This document shows, in pieces, positions 56,678 to 64,000 of a stretch of 64,000 bases of DNA. Both the position numbers and the translations under genes were made by a program. Numbering within the stretch: the first letter of the stretch is position 1; each line of letters starts with the position of its first letter. Under the pieces are notes generated by a model, which was given only the letters and a program-made list of their open reading frames with translations, did not search any database and had not been told where the DNA came from. This DNA comes from Ursus arctos. Lineage: Eukaryota; Chordata; Mammalia; Carnivora; Ursidae. Where the stretch lies: the NCBI RefSeq assembly GCF_023065955.2, contig NW_026622997.1:9224001-9288000 (forward strand). The letters are read 5' to 3'.

Positions 56678-57128
56678 GATCTCTTCATTCTTAATGAAAA
56701 GCTTTTTCATTTCTTTTTGCCCATTTTTCAATTGGGTTGTTCACTTTTTCCTTACTGATTGGTCAAAGTTCTTTACATAACAATATTGCAAATATTTCCT
56801 ACCAGCTGTGGCTTGTCTTTTTACTTTCTATTGCCACATTTCACAAGTCTTGGTTCTTATTCTTTTGCCCATCTCTTGACTGTATTTCTCTTAGGTTCAG
56901 TTCTCTCCTCATCCCACATACCATCCTTAATTGATCAGACCCATGAATAAAATTTTCACCTACATGTGTTCCTGAATCCTAAATCTGTACCTTCAAAACA
57001 GCTCTGCTGAACACCTTAGACTTCACTGAACTCTCCATGATTTTTCTACCTTGTGAACTTTTGCACATGCTAACCACTCTTAGTGAACTATCATTGCCCC
57101 TCCTTGCCTCCATTCCCCCATACACTTT

Positions 57129-57317
57129 ATTTTTTTAATTTTTTTATAATAATTTTTATTATGTTATGTTAGTCACCATACAGTATATCCTTAGTTTTTG
57201 ATGTAATGTTCCATGATTCATTATTTGCGTATAACACCCAGTGCTCTATGCAATACGTGCCCTCCTTAATACCCAACACTGGCCTATCCCAGTCCCCCAT
57301 CTCCCTCCCCTCTGAAG
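57129..57317 (-). mobile_element. Young carnivore L1 3' UTR fragment 1, antisense
   Basis: T-rich end, 'gttagtcaccatacagtata' (57167), 'ttgcgtataacacccagtgc' (57225) and 'cctcccctctgaag' (57304), the carnivore L1 3' UTR in reverse. Flanked by a perfect 14-base duplication (cccccatacacttt at 57115-57128 and 57318-57331). Severely 5' truncated (under 200 bases). Confidence 0.95.
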
Positions 57318-57331
57318 CCCCCATACACTTT

Positions 57332-57442
57332 GTCTTTTTTATATAATAATTTTTTATATAATAATTTTTATGTTGTTATGTTAGTCACCATACAGTATAT
57401 CCTTAGTTTTTGATGTAGTGTTCCACGATTCATTATTTGCAT
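57332..57442 (-). mobile_element. Young carnivore L1 3' UTR fragment 2, antisense
   Basis: A duplicated T/A-rich end ('ataataattttttatataat'-like, 57342), then 'gttagtcaccatacagtata' (57379) and 'ttccacgattcattatttgc' (57421). It shares the target word with fragment 1: 'atacacttt' occurs at 57120-57128, 57323-57331 and 57443-57451. Only about 110 bases long. Confidence 0.92.
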
Positions 57443-57690
57443 ATACACTTTATATCACTAACTCCTACCAACCTTCAAGTCTAGATTCTCAGGTCTCAGC
57501 TAAGGGACTTCACACTGTGCTCCCAAAGTGCTGCCTAATTGCTCCACCACCATTGTACTCAGCACACTGGATTGTGATTATCTTTTTCTTGGCTCTTTCC
57601 CAGATCAGACTATAAATCCTCATAACACTGAGCCTAGTACCATGTCTGTACATACCTGACATGCAATAAATACTTGGTGGATTAATTAAT

Positions 57691-58420
57691 TAATTTCTGT
57701 GGGTTAAAAATTATGCTCACCTGATACATAAGTAGGCAAATCATTTCTATTTTAAAACATGACCCAAAGTTGTACATAGTAATCATCCAAACCAAGCTGA
57801 AATAACCTCTGAGCCCTAGTTTCTCAAAATAAATGCATTTTAAACATGCAAAACAATAGTTAAGGTTGATCAACAGCCTCTGTTCAGCCAAGACCACAAC
57901 CCAATGAAGGGAAAATCCAGACAGAATTTTCTGGGATCCCCTCAGGATTATTTCATCATAGACCTCTGTCCCTCCCCAACCTTGGCCATACACACCGCAT
58001 TTCCTTCAGAGAGAAATAGGAACTGGGAAGAATTGTCTAACCTGGTCACACCTGGGAAGGTGGGAGCTCTTGACACACCCAAGGAGAAACTAAACAAATT
58101 AAAGGATGACGATAGTACTTGGCAGTGATTCAGTGGTGTGGTTTCCCTGAAGTCATTTGTTTGGCATTGCTACGTGTATGGTCAAAGTCAGAAATGTCAG
58201 CTTTGTACAGAATGAACAGCTGCAGGGCATTAAAGGGCTGTCAGTGGGACACTTTAATGAATAAGCTGAACTCTTTTTTTTATTTCATTTTCTGGTCCAA
58301 ATGTTGTAAGCTGAACTGTTGTAAGTTGCTATTTTGTTTTCCTTTCCTCAGAGATAAGTCTTTCCAAGCAACCTTCTCTTAACTGGTAATCAATCAGTGA
58401 CTTCTTAGTTTCTCCAGTGC
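57691..58420. other. No gene or repeat recognised
   Basis: Short frames (74, 87 and 103 codons) without known features. Confidence 0.45.
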
Positions 58421-58590
58421 AGGGTTTCTCAACGTCAGCACCATTGACATTTTAGTGCAGATGATTCTTTGTTGTGGAGAGATTGTCCTATGCATTGTAG
58501 GACGTTTAGCAGCTTCCTTGACTCACTAGATGCTAGGAGCATCAGGTGTGACGACCAGAAATCTCTCTAGACATTGTCTCTGGGATCTAA
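58421..58590 (-). mobile_element. MER20 (hAT-Charlie) element, antisense
   Basis: Starts with the inverted MER20 end 'cagggtttctcaacgtcagc' (58421), then 'caccattgacattttagtgc' (58440), 'attctttgttgtgga' (58465), 'atgcattgtaggacgtttag' (58491), 'agatgctaggagcatc' (58528) and 'tagacattgtctctggga' (58569). About 170 of the usual 219 bases are present; the far end is degraded. Confidence 0.88.
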
Positions 58591-58844
58591 AGTCTAGAGA
58601 TATTTTGATTTCCCTCCACTGGCTAAGGTTGCCTTGTCTTTAATCCCCTTCTCGAATAAGGGGGGTTATAAATAAATAAATAATGTTTAGCCCCTTCTCA
58701 GATGTCCTAGGGAAAAATAATAAATAGGAGGCATAAGGCTGTTACATTGAATGTTTGAAAATTATTCTCTTCTCATAAATTCAGCCTTGGTTCACACACC
58801 ATTTGGTAACCTTACTCAAAAGTAGAGAGTGATTCCCATTAACT
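58591..58844. other. No gene recognised
   Basis: Includes a short (AAAT)n-like run near 58670. Otherwise unassigned. Confidence 0.4.
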
Positions 58845-58860
58845 GAAAGTTCACATTTCT

Positions 58861-59065
58861 TTTTTTTTTTTTTTTTTTTAAAGATTTTATTTATTTATTT
58901 GACAGAGATAGACAGCCAGCGAGAAAGGGACACAAGCAGGGGGAGTGGGAGAGGAAGAAGCAGGCTCCCAGCAGAGGAGCCCGATGTGGGACTCGATCCC
59001 GGAACGCCGGGATCACGCCCTGAGCCAAAGGCAGACGCTTAACGACTGCGCTACCCAGGCGCCCC
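58861..59065 (-). mobile_element. Carnivore SINE (SINEC), young type, antisense
   Basis: T-run (58861-58879), 'aaagattttatttatttatt' (58880), 'gacagccagcgagaaaggga' (58911), 'cggaacgccgggatcacgcc' (59000) and a head ending 'gcgctacccaggcgcccc'. Flanked by a perfect 16-base duplication (gaaagttcacatttct at 58845-58860 and 59066-59081). The closest of all to the bear/pinniped consensus I remember, so probably among the youngest insertions here. Confidence 0.97.
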
Positions 59066-59159
59066 GAAAGTTCACATTTCTAAGCCACATCTTTGAGGAC
59101 CCTTATAACCTGTGCTTAGAAACTTGAGGAGAATTATGCTAAGCAAAGAAAAAGTTTGG

Positions 59160-59560
59160 ACATTCTAAATGAGAGGAATGGCATTGGCAAAGATGTGCTG
59201 GGGAAAAGGGGAAAGGAAGGTTCCCAGGTGCGTGGACTGTGGCTGGAACAGAGAGTTTCGATACAGGAGTATCAAGAGATATGGGTCTGCTGTACCAGGT
59301 CGCACCATTCTGGGGAAGCCTTCCCTGATCTCGCCAGCCCATGTGATTACGCCTGCCTCTAAACTACTGCAATGTGTGTTTCTACCTCCTTTTACCACCG
59401 CTAATTTACACTGCTTTGTATTGCCAATCATTTTCATTTTTAAATTGTATTCATAATGTATTATCCCCATTCAATGGTGAATTTCTAAAGGACAGTGACA
59501 GTACCTAGTGTGAAAAGGTACACAGAGCAGGTGCTTAAAAAGTATAAATTGAACCACTGA
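59160..59560. repeat. L2-type fragments (possibly two, opposite strands)
   Basis: 59160-59260 looks like an antisense L2-class piece ('gaggaatggcattggcaaag', 59171). 59330-59560 looks like a sense L2 end ('gtgaatttctaaaggacagt' 59477, 'cagagcaggtgcttaaaaag' 59523). Confidence 0.5.
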
Positions 59561-60684
59561 TTCTTCAGAAAACAGGGAGGGGGTGCCCGAATTACATAGT
59601 TGGGGTATGGTCACCTCTGGAATGAGAAAGGCTGGTTAAACTTAGTTGTAATTCACTTATGCTGATCAACAGCAGAGGAAATAATAAAGAGCTCTAGCAG
59701 CATTACCCAAAATTTAATTTGAAAACCGTTCCATCAGTTCGATTATTTGAACACAGCCCAGTGGTATTGAAGTACTTTTCACACTAAGTGAGAAAAAAAT
59801 TCTTTTTGCAATGTAGAAGACAGGACCAAACAAATGCCTACAGCTGGTCACACATGTATTACTGTCCTAATCTAGACCCAGCTCTGGACTGAAGCCAATG
59901 TCATTTCATCCAGGCCCCAATCAGTCATCCTCCCACACATAACAGCACATAAGTCTGGACCTGTTATTTTATAATCTTGCAATGACCTTTGGAATCACCT
60001 CTTTTTATTTGAGGAAGGCCACTGTAAAGCAAGGAAAGCTGATTTGTAAATGCTGTGTTCAGGGACCTAGGCCAAGTTCATCTTCACACATGTCCTATCA
60101 TATCATTAACAAACATGAAATAATTGCTGCACGTTGACATTCTGTCAGCAAAGAATGCATCTAAATCGACACCAGTGGGATGGGACGGGAGGTGCCTGAG
60201 ATGAGACAAACTCCACCTCACGTTAACAATCTCTGGGTCTGCCATTATTCCAGCACCTTCCTTTGAACTCATTATGGCCCTCTCCAATCTCATTATCTTG
60301 GGTTGAACTCCTTCACCTAGAACAGTCCTTCCTCACAATTATGGTGCCTCAAGACATTTGAGAGTGAGCTAGTCTCCCTTTAGAATACATTAGTGCTTTT
60401 TTAAAGTAAATACATATAATTGTTTACTTTGCCAAACAATTAATTAAAAATGATGACGGTAGGGGAAAGAGTGATAGAAAAAATAAAGAAGTTTTAAGGA
60501 AAACCTGTTGAAAACTTTAGGTGGATAATTACACTCATTCTTCCATTAATTTTTTTATGTCAAAAACAGATTTGAGACATTTTACAATAAATGACATGTG
60601 AACTATAAAAATATTAAAGAACAAGAGATGAGGCATGAAAAGGGAGCAAAAATTCTATCAGAAAACCTAGGTAAAATGAAATAT
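59561..60684. other. Gene-free, repeat-poor interval
   Basis: No repeat recognised and no frame over 70 codons. AT-rich towards the right end. Confidence 0.45.
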
Positions 60685-60992
60685 CTTAGTCCAGTCAGGT
60701 TGCTATATTAAGATACCATAGAAAGGTGGCTTAGAAACAACGGAAGTTTATTTAGCACGGTTTTGAAGGTTGGGAAGTCCAAGGTCATGGTGCCAGCAGA
60801 TTCAGTGTCAACTAAAGGCCCCCTTTCTGGTTCATAGAAGGCCATCCTTTCACATCGCAGAAGGGGTGAGTCTGGGGCCTCTTTTATAAGAACACTAAAT
60901 CCATTTACTGAGGCCCCCATGACCTAATCACCTCCCAAAGGCCCCACCTCCAAATACCAACCCATTGGGCTTAGTGTTGAACGTATGGACTC
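60685..60992 (-). repeat. MaLR LTR (MST/MLT1-type), antisense, partial
   Basis: 'tatcttagtccagtcaggtt' (60682), 'cataggtggcttagaa'-like text (60718), 'ggttgggaagtccaaggtca' (60768), 'ggcccccatgacctaatcac' (60912), 'ctcccaaaggccccacctcc' (60932) and an end at 'gggcttagtgttgaacgtat'. Confidence 0.8.
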
Positions 60993-61084
60993 TGGGGACA
61001 CAGACTTTCTGTCTGTTTTAGGAAGCACAAATCCTAGCTCCATCATTCCAATCAGGGCACACAGGGAAAGCTGTTGAGCCCCAT

Positions 61085-61212
61085 TAGAGGTTCCTAATCC
61101 TGGCTGTGCCTCAGATGCACAGAGGGAGGGAGCATTTTAAAAATCAGTTACCCAACTAGACCCAAACTTCCTAAATCAGAATCTCTAGTGTTAAGCCCAG
61201 ATATCTGTCTAC
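61085..61212 (+). mobile_element. MER5-like hAT-Charlie fragment
   Basis: 'aggttcctaatcctggctgt' (61088), 'gcctcagatgcacagaggga' (61109), 'ctaaatcagaatctctagtg' (61171) and 'aagcccagatatctgt' (61194) follow the first two thirds of MER5. The right end is missing. Confidence 0.65.
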
Positions 61213-61547
61213 TAAGAGTAAACATCAAGAGAGACAACCTTTTGCTTGGCTCTGAGACAAATTTATGACATATGGTTTCTTAAAGGTCACTGGACAATGA
61301 AATGTACCATATTCAACAACAGTGTTTATCATGTGGCTATTCCTCACATTGACCTTCAATAAAGGTTAAGGACATAAGGCTACATCATAGCCTGTGAAAG
61401 AACTTTCTACTCTGGAGGCAACCTTGTGCTCATCTCATCTGACCGAGCATCAGGACCGCAATAGAGGGAGGAAGATATAGAATATACCTGGGGCAAAAAA
61501 TAAGAAAAGATGAAACCAGAGAGGGAGACAAACCATAAGAGCCTCTT

Positions 61548-62414
61548 TTTTTTTTTTAATGTTACGTTAGTCACCATACAGTACATCATTGGTTTTTGAT
61601 GTAGTGTTCCATGATTCATTGTTTGCGTATAACACCCAGTGCTCTGTGCAATACGTCCCCTCCTTAATACCCATCACCAGGCTAATACATCCCCCCACCC
61701 CTCTCCCCTCTAAACCCCTCAGTTTGTTTCCTGGAGTCCATAGTCTCTCATGGTTCGGCTCCCCCTCTGATAGCCCCCCTTAATTTTTCCTTCCTTCTCC
61801 TAACATCCTCCCTGCTATTCCTTATGTTCCACAAATAAGTTAAACTATATGATAATTGTCTTTCTCTGCTTGACTTATTGCACTTAGCATAATCTCCTCC
61901 AGTTACATCCATGTTGATGCAAATTTTGGGTAATCGTTCTTTCTGATGGCTGAGTAATATTCCATTGTATATATGGACCACGCCTTCTTTATCCATTCAT
62001 CTGTTGAAAGGCATCTCAGCTCCTTCCACTGTTTGGCAATCGTGGACATTGCTGTTATGAACATTGGGGTGCATATGGCCCTTTTTTCACTACATCTGTA
62101 CCTTTGGGGTAAATACTCCGTAGTGCTGTTGCTGGGTTATAAGGTATCTCTATTTTTAACTTTTTGAGGAACCTCCACACTGTTTTCCAGAGTGGCTGTA
62201 CCAACTTGCATTCCCACCAACAGTGTAAGAGGGTTCCCCTTTCTCCACATCCTCTCCAGCATTTGTTGTTTCTTGTCTTGTCAGTTTTTGCCATTCTAAC
62301 TGGTATAAGGTGGTATCTCAATGTGGTTTTGATTTGAATTTCCCGGATGGCTAATGGTGTTGAACATTTTTTCATGTTTCTGTTAACCATTCATATATCT
62401 TCTTTGGAAAAGTG
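61548..62414 (-). mobile_element. Carnivore L1 3' end (inner element), antisense, inside the outer L1
   Basis: Inverted poly(A), 3' UTR ('gttagtcaccatacagtaca' at 61567, 'ggagtccatagtctctcatg' at 61733), then the ORF2 end read in reverse to 62414. About 870 bases, 5' truncated within ORF2. It interrupts the outer L1 with the duplication 'agagcctctt' (61538-61547) and 'agagactctt' (62415-62424), nine of ten identical. It is therefore younger than the outer copy. Confidence 0.94.
62055..62390 (-). pseudogene. LINE-1 ORF2 C-terminal fragment
   Basis: A 111-codon open frame carries the cysteine-rich C-terminal knuckle of L1 ORF2p: C44, C48, H56 and C61 in the spacing CX3CX7HX4C, followed by [20 protein letters not shown] (residues 63-82), a hallmark of the family. 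Only the last fraction of ORF2 is present, without endonuclease or reverse transcriptase, so it is a dead fragment. Its readability over 100 codons fits a comparatively recent insertion. Confidence 0.93.
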
Positions 62415-62644
62415 AGAGACTCTTAATCATAGGAAACAAACTAAGGGTTGCTGGAGGGGAGGGGAGTGGAGGGATGGGGTAACTGGGTCATGGACATTAA
62501 GGAGGTCATGTGATGTAATGAGTACTGGGTGTTATATAAGACTGGTGAATCACAGGCCTATACCTCTGAAACCAATAATACATTATATGTTAATTAATTG
62601 AATTTAAATAAAACAATGTTTTAAAAAAAGAATATACATTGGGG

Positions 62645-62859
62645 AGTAAATATATAAGCCCATGCACACAGAGAGTGCCCAATAAATGCGAGAACTGTTA
62701 TTATCATTATTCTCAAAGATCAGTGTTACTGGACCTTAGCTGGAGCTGAACATTTAAGATAAGTAACAAGAAAAAGAACAAAAGCAAGCCCTGCTTCTAC
62801 TACACCTCCTTGATAGTACCACTCCCTAGCACAGAGCAAGATTTCAAGTGCTCAGCATG
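62645..62859. other. No gene; possible MIR end
   Basis: 'gagtgcccaataaatgcgag' (62674) and 'attatcattatt' look like a sense MIR 3' end, too short to call firmly. Confidence 0.4.
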
Positions 62860-63025
62860 CTTCCACGTCACTAACTTCACAACCACCCTGTGCGTAGATT
62901 GTACCCGTTTTAGAGATGGAAAGACCGAGGAACAAACACGTTAAATGTCAATGGTATGTGGCAAAACTGAATGTCCAACTTCAGGCTCTCTGAGTCCAAG
63001 TTATATGCTCTTAACAACCAGGTTT
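62860..63025 (-). repeat. MIR SINE, antisense
   Basis: 'tcacaaccaccctgtgcgta' (62877), 'cccgttttagagatggaaag' (62905), 'gaccgaggaacaaacacgtt' (62925) and 'ctgagtccaagttatatgct' (62991), then 'cttaacaaccaggtttta'. Confidence 0.72.
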
Positions 63026-64000
63026 TATACCTTTGCGGGAAAGTACCAACATAGGTTGCTCGTTGAGACAGGAAACACGTGCTCCAAGTATTCCGAGGGA
63101 GGTGTCCAAGTTATAGTTTTGTTCTGAAAACTGAAGCCTGAGCCACATCCTATCTTATCACAATTGTCCCTCTATCACACTCTTCCAAAAGCAGCTTTGG
63201 ATGAGGTCAGATGCCAAACACACACTCAAGTTTTGCTCTGACGTCAGCCTTTGGGAAGCGGATTTGTCACCCATCTACATATTTGATGGAAAACCTATCA
63301 GAAATCTCAGCTAATTCCCCAGAATCTGAATCATCAGATAATCTCAACAACTTTCCCCTTGGCTCAGAACATAACCTGTGACATTGTTTTTTGGAAATTT
63401 TCTCAACTCTTTCAAAAGGGGCATCATCCTAGAAGTCATTTCTTTTAAAGTTTCACATTCAAGTGAGTGTAAAGGTTGAGAATGAAATATGACTAGATGT
63501 CATAAGCTTGAGTCTAGACAATAAGTATTCATAAACTCACCCTGGAGGTGACAAAGGATCTCCTGGGTGGTTCCACACTTTGCCACCAGAGCCGCAGTCA
63601 GCTCCTGGTCATTCCTGAAATAAAAGCCAACCAGCAGCACAATGGGCAAGTTTTGCTGATGTTAACGCACACCACCTCGAAAGGAGCTGGTACCTGGATT
63701 GCTTTTATTTCCATTCACAAGGCCAGGTCACTAACAGAGGGAGCATCCAGATAGAACTAATATTCCCTAGACGACCTCCTCTGCACAGACGTTGTCAACT
63801 TAGGGAGAATGATGATATTTTTAAGACCATGCTAAGGTGAGATCTGAAAGCATTTGAAATTCTGGGACTCTCCTGGCAGCTGCTGGACACCAAACTGGAA
63901 GAGCCCTTAGAAGAAGCGAGGCTGCCTGGCGGTGCAGGAAGCCAAGCTGCTCAGGCAGCTGCTGGAGCCAAAGCCAGCCACTCCCCACCCCCCTCTCAGC
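63026..64000. other. No gene or repeat recognised
   Basis: The longest frame is 68 codons. The right-hand 100 bases are GC-rich with repeated 'ctgctgga' and 'agctgctc' words, but I cannot assign a feature before the window ends. Confidence 0.45.

Larger units (their letters stand above)
54840..56860 (-). repeat. Old L1 3' part, antisense, split by several later insertions
   Basis: Pieces at 54840-55122, 55576-55642, 55852-55961, 56095-56492 and 56678-56860 read as one inverted L1 tail: 'gaggttaccactatcctgaa' (55041), 'tttttgagatccattcatat' (55931), 'ccccaccagtagcataccag' (56331), 'cttaatgaaaagctttttca' (56690) and 'aagttctttacataacaata' (56765). A LTR-type repeat, two SINECs and a MaLR fragment separate them. 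Confidence 0.7.
57060..57690 (+). repeat. L2 LINE 3' end, sense, split by L1 tails
   Basis: 'gtgaacttttgcacatgcta' (57053) on the left and 'caagtctagattctcaggtc' (57476), 'ctcagctaagggacttcaca' (57495), 'gagcctagtaccatgtctgt' (57630) and 'gcaataaatacttggtggat' (57662) on the right read as one L2 3' region. Two young L1 tails (57129-57442) lie in its middle. Confidence 0.78.
61494..62628 (+). mobile_element. Carnivore L1 3' UTR copy (outer element), sense, split by another L1
   Basis: Left part 61494-61547 ends 'gagagggagacaaaccataa'. Right part 62415-62628 resumes 'agagactcttaatcatagga', then 'gggtaactgggtcatggaca' (62478) and 'gagtactgggtgttatataa' (62520), ending in an A-rich tail. Together they form about 270 bases of L1 3' UTR. 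Flanked by 'agaatatacctgggg' (61479-61493) and 'agaatatacattgggg' (62629-62644), a slightly diverged target-site duplication. Confidence 0.92.

Noticed and set aside
1..64000. A new multi-gene system (defence, biosynthetic or phage-like)
   Set aside because: The window is mammalian, dominated by interspersed repeats, with no operon-like gene layout and no coding gene I can support.

Overview
This window is carnivoran nuclear DNA, most likely from a bear or another arctoid such as a seal. The evidence is the many tRNA-Lys-derived carnivore SINEs (SINEC/CAN-SINE). Several have the bear/pinniped-type body: a tail that reads ATAAATAAATAAAATCTT on the sense strand, a 'cgctggctgtctc'-like stretch, and a 'ggcgcagtcgttaagcgtctg'-like head. 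Dog- and cat-specific SINE bodies are absent. Young LINE-1 3' ends of the carnivore type are also present. All family names here come from recognition by eye, not from a database search.

I find no protein-coding gene, no coding exon I can defend, and no tRNA, rRNA or known ncRNA gene. Open reading frames are short (227 codons at most) and match no family I know, except where they are decayed LINE-1 ORF1 or ORF2. The window looks intergenic or deep-intronic, and much of it is recognisable interspersed repeats.

Layout: 0-10 kb holds an old LINE tail, MaLR LTRs, L2, one young SINE (7.0 kb) and a young L1 tail (9.6 kb). At 10.7-17.6 kb lies an ancient, essentially full-length LINE-1 on the minus strand, with 3' UTR, ORF2, ORF1 and 5' UTR; it is itself interrupted by a second L1 fragment joined to a SINE fragment. 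At 17.8-25.7 kb are SINE, MIR, L2-like, two old L1 tails, a hAT-type DNA transposon and an MLT1 LTR. The 25.7-35.9 kb interval is the most repeat-poor part; it contains a candidate conserved non-coding element near 27.6-28.1 kb and G-rich DNA at 30.9 kb. At 35.9-38.2 kb are a MaLR LTR with part of its internal region, a MER5A-like element, a SINE and MIRs. At 39-50 kb are L1 pieces, a long L2, a tail-to-tail L1 pair and microsatellites. At 50-64 kb are MaLR LTRs, SINEs, a composite L1, two L1 tails in one target site, MER20, and two L1s nested one inside the other.

No genes cooperate here. What the window records is a layered insertion history, much of it datable in relative terms from target-site duplications and nesting. 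I found nothing that supports a new biological system. The best leads are the nested and repeated L1 insertions and the repeat-free candidate regulatory block.
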